This document shows, in pieces, positions 45,272 to 53,269 of a stretch of 64,000 nt of DNA. The notes beneath the pieces are model-generated. The model did no database searches, had not been told where the DNA came from, and saw only the letters and a program-made list of their open reading frames with translations. Each line of letters opens with the position of its first letter. Positions within the stretch are counted from its first letter, which is position 1. Source of the DNA: Oscillatoria nigro-viridis PCC 7112 (GTDB lineage: Bacteria > Cyanobacteriota > Cyanobacteriia > Cyanobacteriales > Microcoleaceae); contig NC_019729.1 in assembly GCF_000317475.1 (NCBI RefSeq), positions 5,966,501 through 6,030,500 on the forward strand. Direction: 5' to 3'. The position numbers were made by a program, and so were the translations under genes.

Positions 45272-47434
45272 ATGCTACAAGAAGAACAATTACAGCATTT
45301 CCTAGATTCAGCCCCGAAGTTGCCGGTAATTAAATCATCAGAACCCGCCGGACGGCCTAACAGCCGGGCGCTCTACTCGTCACCTTTAGATCGGGCGATC
45401 GACCGCCACCCCCTCACCGTGGCTCCAGAAACCCCGATCGCCCAGGTGTTGGCCCTCATGAACCCGATGCGCGTCTCATGTCAGCTTTGCGGCGAAAAAC
45501 AAAACACTGTTGCTAGCGCAGCCAAGCGCAGTTGCGTCTTAGTCGTCGAAGATAATCGACCGATTGGCATTTTTACAGAACGGGATATCGTCAAGCTAAC
45601 TACCGTCGCAGCTTGTACGGTAGGAATGACAATTGCTGACGTAATGACTCGATCGCCCATTACCCTCAAACAATCCGAGTCTCCAGATATTTTCACAGCT
45701 ATGTTCACGTTGCGCCAGCACCAGATCCGGCATTTGCCCGTAGTGGACGAGGACTCGCGACTTCTCGGCATCATCACCCGCGAAGCCATTCACGAAGCCC
45801 TGCAACCGATTCACTTGCTAACCAATTTGCGCTGTGCTGCAGATGTCATGACGAAAGAAGTCATTTCAGCCCCAACAACTGCCTCAGCCCTCGATTTAGC
45901 CCAGCTCATGGTCAAGAATCGAGTTAGTTCCGTCGTCATTGTCAAAGAGCAAACTCAGCATCCCGATCGGGCGATCGCACCAATACAAAATTACCAAATT
46001 CCGATCGGCATCGTCACCGAGCGCGACATCGTGCAGTTTCACGCCCTCGAATTAAACCTCTCCGAAATCCTAGCAGCAAGGGTCATGAGTGCGCCTTTAT
46101 TTTGCATATCTCCCGGCGATTCCCTCTGGAGTGTCCACCAGTCCATGCAGCGCCACTGCGTCCGCCGTTTGGTAGTAGTGGGCAGCCAGGGAGAACTTTT
46201 GGGTGTTGTGTCTCAGACAAATTTGCCGCAAGTTTTTAACCAATCTGAAATGTATGGGACGATCGAGCTGTTGCAACAAGCAGTGGACGATCGAGCCACC
46301 CAATTGCAGAAAGCCAACGAACTTTTGCAGCAAGAAATTTTAGAGCGGCAGCGGGCCCAAGAAGCCCTGCGCCAAGCTCACGACGACTTAAAAAAACAAG
46401 TTGAAGAACGCACCGCTCAACTTTTAGAATCAAATGAATTGTTGAGACGGGATATTATCAAGCGCCAGCGAGTCGAAGAAGTGCTGCGGCGAAAGCAAAC
46501 TTGCTTGAAAAATCAAGCGCAGCAATTAGAGCAAACTGTGCGAAAGTTGCAGCAAACTCAAACTCAATTAGTGCAAACCGAAAAAATGTCTTCTTTGGGA
46601 CAAATGATTGCCGGTATCGCTCACGAAATTAACAATCCTGTTAATTTTATCTACGGCAACCTTTCCCATGCCAGCCACTACATCAAAGAATTGCTCCAAC
46701 TTTTGGAACTTTACCAGCAGCACTATCCCGAACCAGTCTCAGAAATTCGGGAAGCAGCAGCAGAGATGGAAGTCGATTTTTTGGTAGAAGACTTATCTAA
46801 GCTAGTGTCTTCTATGCAAGTAGGAACCGAGCGCATCCGCCAAATAGTTGTGTCGATGCGTAATTTTTCCAGATCCGATCAATCTAACGTCAAGCTCGTT
46901 GACATTCACGAGGGACTCGAAACCACTTTGTTGATTTTGCAGCACCGGCTCAAACCCCACGGCGGACATCCACCTATCCAGATTATTAAAGAATATGGCA
47001 ATTTGCCCCACATCGAGTGCTGTGCCGGTCAGATCAATCAGGTGTTCATGAATATTATCGGCAATGCTATTGATGCTTTGGATGAAGAAATCCACAAAGG
47101 GGAATGGGCCCAGAGAGATGCGAAAAATTCACCCCTGTCAAATCCTAGTTCTCCATTGACTCTTCCCACTATTACAATTCGTACTGAAGTTGTTGGTGGT
47201 GATTTTGTCGCGATCCGCATTTCCGACAACGGGCGGGGCATACCGGAGGAGATTCGCCGCCAATTATTTGACCCGTTTTTTACTACCAAACCAGTCGGCA
47301 AGGGCACTGGGTTGGGACTGTCGATTTCTTACCATTTAGTTGTCGAACAGCACGGGGGGCGGCTAGACTGCGTTTCCGAAGCTGGACGGGGTACTGAATT
47401 TGCGATCGAGATTCCGATCGTCAGTTCTCATTAG
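45272..47434 (+). CDS. CBS-domain sensor histidine kinase
   Basis: This 720-aa protein has two pairs of CBS domains (about 30-185 and 195-330), then a coiled coil (about 335-435), an H-box LGQMIAGIAHEINNPVNF with phosphoacceptor His451, and an HATPase_c domain (NIIGNAIDAL, ISDNGRGIP, GTGLGLSISYHLV). CBS domains usually bind adenine nucleotides, so it may sense the AMP/ATP state. It has no TM segments and is cytosolic. No response regulator gene is next to it, so it is an orphan kinase. Confidence 0.92.
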   Translation: MLQEEQLQHFLDSAPKLPVIKSSEPAGRPNSRALYSSPLDRAIDRHPLTVAPETPIAQVLALMNPMRVSCQLCGEKQNTVASAAKRSCVLVVEDNRPIGIFTERDIVKLTTVAACTVGMTIADVMTRSPITLKQSESPDIFTAMFTLRQHQIRHLPVVDEDSRLLGIITREAIHEALQPIHLLTNLRCAADVMTKEVISAPTTASALDLAQLMVKNRVSSVVIVKEQTQHPDRAIAPIQNYQIPIGIVTERDIVQFHALELNLSEILAARVMSAPLFCISPGDSLWSVHQSMQRHCVRRLVVVGSQGELLGVVSQTNLPQVFNQSEMYGTIELLQQAVDDRATQLQKANELLQQEILERQRAQEALRQAHDDLKKQVEERTAQLLESNELLRRDIIKRQRVEEVLRRKQTCLKNQAQQLEQTVRKLQQTQTQLVQTEKMSSLGQMIAGIAHEINNPVNFIYGNLSHASHYIKELLQLLELYQQHYPEPVSEIREAAAEMEVDFLVEDLSKLVSSMQVGTERIRQIVVSMRNFSRSDQSNVKLVDIHEGLETTLLILQHRLKPHGGHPPIQIIKEYGNLPHIECCAGQINQVFMNIIGNAIDALDEEIHKGEWAQRDAKNSPLSNPSSPLTLPTITIRTEVVGGDFVAIRISDNGRGIPEEIRRQLFDPFFTTKPVGKGTGLGLSISYHLVVEQHGGRLDCVSEAGRGTEFAIEIPIVSSH

Positions 47435-48377
47435 TCAGCAGTCATAGGATTTTAGATTTTAGATTGAAAAATTGAAGAATTGGAAATGACTCATTAAGCT
47501 CGTGGTTTGGATCGCGGGCCTACAGTTGCATTCTTTTTTTCAACTGGTATCAGTAGTCATGGGGAAGACATGATATTCTCGCCATCCCCCACTCTCCCCA
47601 TCCACTCTTCCTCTTTCCGACTCACTCCCCCACTCTCCGACTCCCCACCATTTCCCAAAAATTCACAATTTTTTACAAAACACCAGAAACCCCAGCCAAG
47701 TCAATCTTTCCCCATCTCAAATCTCAAATCTCAAATCTCAAATCCCATAACTTTGCCCTCCCCTGACCCAACCGATCCGAACTCACTTCGAGTTTGCCTC
47801 ATCCACTAGCGCCTTTACGACCGTTCCAGTTACCCGCACAAGCCATCAACTGCCTGCATCCTAGCCCCAAAGCCAAAAGCCCAGATTGTTTGAGAAGTTA
47901 ATTTTTGTTTTATTTTTGTACCTCTTTATATTAAGAAAGTATTCTAAAATTTATTTAAAAGCTAAAAAAAATATAAAAATAGATTTTTATACCAAAAAAC
48001 CAGTTAAGATTCCCAAAGATGCAAAATAAACAAATTTACTAGCATTTTCATTTAGACGCCCCCTTTCTTTTCATCGCAAGTTAGCTAATAATGCTTTCAA
48101 CGAGGTGACTAAGGGCCGAGTCCAAAATTGGCCTAACCCAAAGACGGATACAAGCCCCAAACAAAAGTCGTCGAGATCGAAAATTTTAGTTAGAGAGAAG
48201 CCCCAGATTCATCTGTGGAGTTGATTGTTTAATCTCAAATCTGAAATTTCAAATCGACTGACTGTAAGGGAATTGCAATTGGGCTATTGCAATTGGGCTA
48301 TTGCAATTGGGCGATCGAAAAAAAGCAGGAAAACCCAGCCCTCATCGTTTTGATAGAAACCTATAGGAGAACAAAGA
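47435..48377. other. Long chlL upstream region with heptamers and 14-bp repeats
   Basis: No gene is visible in this gap of about 940 bp. It holds a pyrimidine-rich tract (47575-47650), ATCTCAA heptamers (47717-47745), an AT-rich stretch (47890-48000), partial heptamers (48230-48250) and three tandem 14-bp units near 48272-48313. Its length and position fit a complex promoter/leader of the chl operon. No small ORF looks convincing. Confidence 0.6.
48272..48313 (+). promoter_or_regulatory. Three tandem ATTGCAATTGGGC(T/G) units upstream of chlL
   Basis: Copies are at 48272-48285, 48286-48299 and 48300-48313; each holds the palindrome TTGCAA/CAATTG. The array ends 64 bp before the chlL start. 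It could be a regulatory array in the leader or a simple minisatellite. The Shine-Dalgarno AGGAG (about 48365) follows. Confidence 0.45.
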
Positions 48378-49244
48378 GTGAAACTCGCAGTTTACGGAAA
48401 AGGTGGAATTGGCAAATCGACAACAAGCTGCAACATCTCCGTTGCCCTAGCCAAGCGCGGCAAGAAAGTTTTGCAAATCGGTTGCGATCCAAAGCACGAC
48501 AGCACATTTACCCTCACTGGCTTCTTGATCCCCACAATTATTGACACCCTTCAGCAAAAGGACTATCACTACGAAGACGTTTGGCCCGAAGATGTCATAT
48601 ACAAAGGCTACGGCGGCGTTGACTGCGTAGAAGCAGGCGGCCCTCCCGCAGGAGCTGGCTGCGGCGGCTATGTAGTCGGCGAAACCGTCAAACTCCTCAA
48701 AGAACTCAATGCCTTCGACGAATACGACATCATCCTGTTCGACGTGCTCGGTGACGTAGTGTGCGGCGGTTTTGCAGCCCCCTTGAACTACGCCGATTAC
48801 TGCATGATTGTTACCGACAACGGGTTCGACGCTTTATTTGCAGCCAACCGCATCGCCGCCTCAGTCCGCGAAAAAGCCCGCACTCACCCGTTGCGGCTCG
48901 CTGGTTTAATTGGCAACCGCACCTCAAAGCGCGACTTGATCGACAAGTACATTGACTCTGTACCCATGCCGGTGCTGGAAGTGCTGCCCCTGATTGAAGA
49001 CATCCGAGTTTCTCGCGTCAAAGGCAAAACATTGTTTGAGATGGCCGAAAGCGATCCTTCCCTCAACTACGTCTGCGATTACTACCTCAACATCGCTGAC
49101 CAGATTTTGGCAAGGCCCGAAGGAGTAGTACCCAACGACACGCCCGATCGCGAATTATTCGCCTTACTTTCAGATTTTTATCTAAATCCAGTGCAACCGG
49201 TGGTCAAGAAGGAGGAAGATGAGCTAGACCTGATGATGGTTTAA
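48378..49244 (+). CDS. chlL: Light-independent protochlorophyllide reductase, iron protein
   Basis: ChlL is the ATP-dependent iron protein of the dark-operative protochlorophyllide reductase and donates electrons to ChlN-ChlB. At 288 aa it is full length. The start codon is GTG (48378), with AGGAG about 8 nt upstream. The P-loop GKGGIGKST and the Cys ligands in AGGPPAGAGCGGY and VLGDVVCGGFAAPL are present. It is closely followed by DUF5331 (34 bp) and chlN. chlB is not in the window. Confidence 0.97.
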   Translation: MKLAVYGKGGIGKSTTSCNISVALAKRGKKVLQIGCDPKHDSTFTLTGFLIPTIIDTLQQKDYHYEDVWPEDVIYKGYGGVDCVEAGGPPAGAGCGGYVVGETVKLLKELNAFDEYDIILFDVLGDVVCGGFAAPLNYADYCMIVTDNGFDALFAANRIAASVREKARTHPLRLAGLIGNRTSKRDLIDKYIDSVPMPVLEVLPLIEDIRVSRVKGKTLFEMAESDPSLNYVCDYYLNIADQILARPEGVVPNDTPDRELFALLSDFYLNPVQPVVKKEEDELDLMMV

Positions 49245-49278
49245 TAGGTCTAGCGATCAGGATGAGGATAAAGAGGTT

Positions 49279-50646
49279 ATGGCTTTTTTTGATACTTTTT
49301 CAGTTGCTCTCAAACAGAAGTGGTTGGACTACTACCAGGTAAATCGGGCTTGGCTGCTCCTGCACATGACGGCTGACAACACGGTCGCCACACCCGACGG
49401 CGGGAAAAGGCCTGTTTCTTACCTCATCCTGGGAATTGCGGCTGCCCTGGAGCCGGAACTCCAGCAATTAATGCTGCCCTTCTCAAAACTAAAGCCGGAT
49501 GCAGACAGCCTGATCGAAGTGTTGGGACTCAATTTTGACCCGGACATCGCGCTGGGTATGCCCTCAAATATCGCGCAGCAGACGATCGGCACATCTCCAA
49601 CACCCGCAGCCACTCAAACTGCAACTACTGCACCCGCAGTCGCTCAAACTGCCACTGCTGCACCCGCAGCCGCTCAAACTGCCACTGCTGCACCCGCAGC
49701 CAAATCAAATAAATTGGGCGGTGCTGCCTTAGCAGCAGCCGGAGTCGCCGCCGGAGTCGCCGGAGCAGCCGGTCTGGCAGCAGCAGCGTCAGCACTGAGC
49801 TCCGAGGAGGAATCCTTCGATGAGTTTGAGGAAGAAGCGGTCTCCGACTTCGACATGGGCGATGAGGAGGAAGAAGCGGTCTCCGACTTCGACATGGGCG
49901 ATGAGGAGGAAGAAGCGGTCTCCGACTTCGACATGGGCGATGAGGAGGAAGAAGCGGTCTCCGACTTCGACATGGGCGATGAGGAGGAAGAAGCCTCGGC
50001 TTTGGACGGTCTCGGTCTCGAAGAGGATGAGGAAGACGCCGTATCTGACTTCGATATGGGCGACGATGAGGAAGACGCCGTATCTGACTTTGATATGGGC
50101 GACGATGAGGAAGACGCCGTATCTGACTTTGATATGGGTGATGATGAGGAAGAAGAAGCCTTGGCTTTGGGCGGTCTCGACCTCGGCGATGATGATGAGG
50201 AAGAAGAAGCCTTGGCTTTGGGCGGTCTCGACCTCGGCGATGACGAGGAAGAAGAAGCCTCGGCTTTGGGCGGTCTCGACCTCGGCGATGACGAGGAAGA
50301 AGAAGCCTCACAATTTGGGACTTTGACCTCTGGAGATCTCGAATCGGAGATTTCCGATCCGTTTGGGGAAGAAGATGCAGAGTTTGTCGCCGAAGAAATA
50401 CCCGATCCTTTTGGGACAGCGACCTCAGATGACCTAGACATGGATCTGGGCGACTTGGACGATGACGGTATTGACGATTTCTCTGTATCTGATGACGATG
50501 ACCTCGACGATCTCGGACTCGACGATCTGGGGGAAGCAACTACCGGAGATCCTGACGAAGATGATTTAGATGCTCTAGGTCTCGGCGATTTGGATTCCGA
50601 CGATGAGGATGAAGAAATTTCCGGCTTTTTATCTGATTTTAAGTGA
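49279..50646 (+). CDS. DUF5331 protein with acidic tandem repeats
   Basis: This 455-aa protein has an N-terminal domain (about 1-95, MAFFDTFSVALKQKWLDYYQ) matching the DUF5331 protein seen between chlL and chlN in cyanobacteria. It is followed by an Ala/Pro/Thr linker (TAAPAAAQTA repeats), an Ala-rich helix (about 150-175), and then a highly acidic repeat region (about 185-350) with 13-aa units AVSDFDMGDEEEE (x4) and AVSDFDMGDDEED (x3), then ALALGGLDLGDD units. AGAGG precedes the ATG. A role as an adaptor or regulator of DPOR is possible but unproven. Confidence 0.85.
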   Translation: MAFFDTFSVALKQKWLDYYQVNRAWLLLHMTADNTVATPDGGKRPVSYLILGIAAALEPELQQLMLPFSKLKPDADSLIEVLGLNFDPDIALGMPSNIAQQTIGTSPTPAATQTATTAPAVAQTATAAPAAAQTATAAPAAKSNKLGGAALAAAGVAAGVAGAAGLAAAASALSSEEESFDEFEEEAVSDFDMGDEEEEAVSDFDMGDEEEEAVSDFDMGDEEEEAVSDFDMGDEEEEASALDGLGLEEDEEDAVSDFDMGDDEEDAVSDFDMGDDEEDAVSDFDMGDDEEEEALALGGLDLGDDDEEEEALALGGLDLGDDEEEEASALGGLDLGDDEEEEASQFGTLTSGDLESEISDPFGEEDAEFVAEEIPDPFGTATSDDLDMDLGDLDDDGIDDFSVSDDDDLDDLGLDDLGEATTGDPDEDDLDALGLGDLDSDDEDEEISGFLSDFK

Positions 50647-51123
50647 GGTTGTTGCGCGATCGCCCGCATCTCTTCTAGTCTTGAAGTTTCCCGCTCTATT
50701 TGTGAGTTGTGAGTTGCGAGTTGTTAATTTTTAATTAGCTCCAACTCACAACTGCCAAAAGGCTTTTTGCCGCGAGTGAGTTGAAGAACACTAAATCCCT
50801 GCTGTGAGGGATTATATGCCCTCGCGCAGAATTTTTTAGCTAAAATTTGGGATGCTGCGGCTGCGGAAATATTGAGTTTGCTGCATCTATTTTTCAGAGG
50901 AATTAGCCCCAAAATAGGTATTTCTATTTATTGTTCGCTGTGCGTCGCGATCCCGCAAAACAGGTGTTTTCTCGCCACTGCGCCTGTTGGCGTTCGAGAG
51001 GAAAAACAACCTATTCCTCTCCTGGGCGATCGCACCGAGACATCGCAAAATCCAAGTATTTCCTCGCTCCGCCGCAAGTCCTGTTCGAGACGAAAAACAA
51101 TTTAAAGGGAGAAGATTTGAGAT
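50647..51123. other. Gap with hairpin between DUF5331 gene and chlN
   Basis: An 11-bp stem-loop (GTTGTGAGTTG at 50706-50716 and CAACTCACAAC at 50742-50752) may terminate or process the upstream transcript. GGGAGAAG precedes the chlN start. No gene is visible. Confidence 0.5.
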
Positions 51124-52533
51124 ATGACTGCTATTACTACTAATGAACCGGAAGCTTTAAACTTTGAATGCGAAACAGGCAATTATCACACTTTTTGTCC
51201 GATTAGCTGCGTAGCTTGGCTTTATCAAAAAATTGAAGATAGTTTTTTCTTGGTCATCGGTACCAAGACTTGCGGCTATTTCTTGCAAAACGCCATGGGC
51301 GTGATGATTTTTGCTGAGCCTCGCTATGCGATGGCTGAGTTGGAAGAGGGCGATATTTCCGCTCAGTTAAACGATTATGATGAGTTGAAGCGGCTGTGCT
51401 TGCAAATTAAGCGCGATCGCAACCCCAGTGTAATTGTTTGGATCGGCACTTGCACCACCGAAATCATCAAAATGGACTTGGAAGGGTTAGCGCCGAAACT
51501 CGAAGCAGAAATTGGCATTCCCATCGTCACAGCCCGCGCTAACGGCTTGGATTACGCTTTTACTCAAGGGGAAGATACCGTTTTGGCAGCTATGGCTGCT
51601 AAATGCCCTGACAAAGCTCCGGTTGTAGAAGCTCAGAAGCAAGAAAGAAATGCTATCTCTCAACTGCTGAATTTCGGCAAGAAAAAAGAGGAAGTTGCAG
51701 CAGATGAATCGGAATATGTCAAGCACACACCGCTGGTACTTTTCGGTTCTTTGCCCGACCCGGTTGTTACTCAGCTAACTCTAGAATTGAAGAAGCAAGG
51801 AATCAAAGTTTCCGGTTGGCTTCCTTCCAAGCGCTACACTGAATTGCCAGTCTTGGAAGAAGGTTATTATGTATCGGGCATGAATCCGTTCTTGTCGCGC
51901 ACAGCTTCTACGTTGATGCGCCGCCGCAAGTGCAAGCTAATTGGTGCGCCATTCCCGATCGGCCCTGACGGAACTCGCGCTTGGATTGAGAAGATTTGCT
52001 CAGTGTTGGGAATTGAACCAAAAGGTTTGGACGAACGGGAAGCGCAAATTTGGGCTGGTTTGGAAGATTACCTGCAAATCATTCGCGGCAAATCTGTCTT
52101 CTTTATGGGAGACAATTTGCTGGAGATTTCTTTAGCACGTTTCTTGATTCGCTGCGGCATGACTTGCCCGGAAATTGGCATTCCTTACATGGACAAGCGC
52201 TATCAGGCGGCCGAATTGGCGTTGTTAGAAAAGACTTGTCAGGAGATGGGAGTTCCTACTCCTCGGATTGTGGAGAAACCAGACAATTACAATCAGTTGC
52301 AGCGGATTTACGAGCAGAATATTGACTTGGTGATTACAGGTATGGCTCACGCTAATCCTTTGGAAGCGCGGGGAATTAATACTAAATGGTCTGTTGAGTT
52401 CACTTTTGCTCAGATTCACGGCTTTGGTAATGCGCGGGATATTTTGGAGTTGGTGACTCGTCCGCTGCGCCGGAATAATTCGCTGAAGGATTTGGGCTGG
52501 GGTGATTTGGTGAAGAAAGAAGCGAAGGTTTAG
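51124..52533 (+). CDS. chlN: Light-independent protochlorophyllide reductase subunit N
   Basis: This 469-aa protein is the nitrogenase-alpha-like subunit that forms the catalytic heterotetramer with ChlB. Cluster-binding Cys residues are visible in NYHTFCPISCVAWL, IGTKTCGYF and WIGTCTTEIIK. Length and motifs are complete. It is in the same orientation as chlL, 477 bp after the DUF5331 gene. Confidence 0.97.
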   Translation: MTAITTNEPEALNFECETGNYHTFCPISCVAWLYQKIEDSFFLVIGTKTCGYFLQNAMGVMIFAEPRYAMAELEEGDISAQLNDYDELKRLCLQIKRDRNPSVIVWIGTCTTEIIKMDLEGLAPKLEAEIGIPIVTARANGLDYAFTQGEDTVLAAMAAKCPDKAPVVEAQKQERNAISQLLNFGKKKEEVAADESEYVKHTPLVLFGSLPDPVVTQLTLELKKQGIKVSGWLPSKRYTELPVLEEGYYVSGMNPFLSRTASTLMRRRKCKLIGAPFPIGPDGTRAWIEKICSVLGIEPKGLDEREAQIWAGLEDYLQIIRGKSVFFMGDNLLEISLARFLIRCGMTCPEIGIPYMDKRYQAAELALLEKTCQEMGVPTPRIVEKPDNYNQLQRIYEQNIDLVITGMAHANPLEARGINTKWSVEFTFAQIHGFGNARDILELVTRPLRRNNSLKDLGWGDLVKKEAKV

Positions 52534-52561
52534 TTTCTGAACTACACCTGATTCATAGCGA

Positions 52562-52600
52562 GGGTGGGCAATGCCCGCCCTTATTTATTAGAATAGTATA
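52562..52600 (+). terminator. Terminator after chlN
   Basis: GGGTGGGCAATGCCCGCCC (52562-52580) forms a stem-loop (GGG/CCC plus GGGC/GCCC around AAT), followed by TTATTTATTA. It ends the chl transcript 29 nt after the stop of chlN. Confidence 0.75.
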
Positions 52601-52617
52601 AGCATCCGTAAAAATTC

Positions 52618-52887
52618 ATGGGCAAGTTAGGAAAACTGGTAGAACAATTTTTAGCAAATCCACCAGAAGTGCGGTTTGACGATGTGTGCTATATCCTAAC
52701 TGCTTTTGGCTTTGAAGAAAAGCGATCGAAAGGAAGTCACCATACTTTCCGAAATGCTGATGGATTAAAAATTACAGTTTCTAAAAAAGGTGGTAAAAAG
52801 GTAAAAGGAGTATACGTCAAGCAAATTGTTGTGCTATTAAAACTGGAGGAATGGAGTGATGAATCAGAAGATGAAAGTCAAGCTTAA
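52618..52887 (+). CDS. hicA: HicA-type toxin
   Basis: This 89-aa protein is a HicA-family mRNA interferase with a dsRBD-like fold. VCYILTAFGFEEKRSKGSHH, TFRNADGLKITVSKK and VKGVYVKQIVVLLK match the family, with the conserved His in GSHHTF. HicA cleaves mRNA and is neutralised by HicB. The antitoxin gene overlaps the 3' end, the usual toxin-first order. The C-terminal SDESEDESQA is atypically acidic. Confidence 0.88.
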   Translation: MGKLGKLVEQFLANPPEVRFDDVCYILTAFGFEEKRSKGSHHTFRNADGLKITVSKKGGKKVKGVYVKQIVVLLKLEEWSDESEDESQA

Positions 52888-53224
52888 ATCTCTAGAGTAT
52901 TACTTGAGTCTTAAATATCCTATCAGTTTTTATCCAGAATCCGAAGGTTATACAGCTATAATCAAAGACCTTCCTGGCTGTATGTCTCAGGGTGAAACTT
53001 TATCGGAAGCGATGGAGAATATTCAGGAAGCTAGGGAATTATGGATAGAAACAGCTTATGAGTGTGAAGATGAGATTCCTTTACCTACAACGGAAATTGA
53101 GTATAGCGGAAATTTATCGTTGCAAATTCCTAAATCTCTACATTTGAGTTTAGCAGAAAAAGCGGAAAGGGAAGGAGTTAGTCTTGACCAGTACATTCTG
53201 GTTGTGTTAAGTAAAGCAGGTTAA
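52859..53224 (+). CDS. hicB: HicB-type antitoxin
   Basis: This protein is 121 aa from ATG 52859 (MNQKMKVKLKSLEYY), overlapping hicA by 29 bp; a GTG at 52856 is also possible. The N-terminal partial RNase H-like fold (YTAIIKDLPGCMSQGETLSE then AMENIQEARELWIE) is followed by a C-terminal ribbon-helix-helix or Arc-type region (LSLQIPKSLHLSLAEKAERE). It neutralises HicA and probably autoregulates the operon. The RT gene follows after 45 bp. Confidence 0.88.
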   Translation: MNQKMKVKLKSLEYYLSLKYPISFYPESEGYTAIIKDLPGCMSQGETLSEAMENIQEARELWIETAYECEDEIPLPTTEIEYSGNLSLQIPKSLHLSLAEKAEREGVSLDQYILVVLSKAG

Positions 53225-53269
53225 AAGTTAACCCTCGGAGTAAGTTAGGAGGAAGGGTTATAAAGGGTA

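Noticed and set aside
47507..47809. 100-codon forward ORF upstream of chlL
   Set aside because: It is composed of pyrimidine-rich tract and heptamer repeats (SNLKSQISN), with no homology signature or ribosome-binding site.
49625..50669. Long reverse-strand ORFs (304 and 331 codons) opposite the DUF5331 gene
   Set aside because: They arise because the acidic repeats (GAG, GAA, GAT codons) read as Ser/Arg/Pro-rich repeats on the other strand. There is no start context or recognisable domain.
53225..53269. msr/msd retron RNA upstream of the RT
   Set aside because: Only 45 bp separate hicB and the RT gene, too short for a usual retron RNA, and no hairpin is seen.
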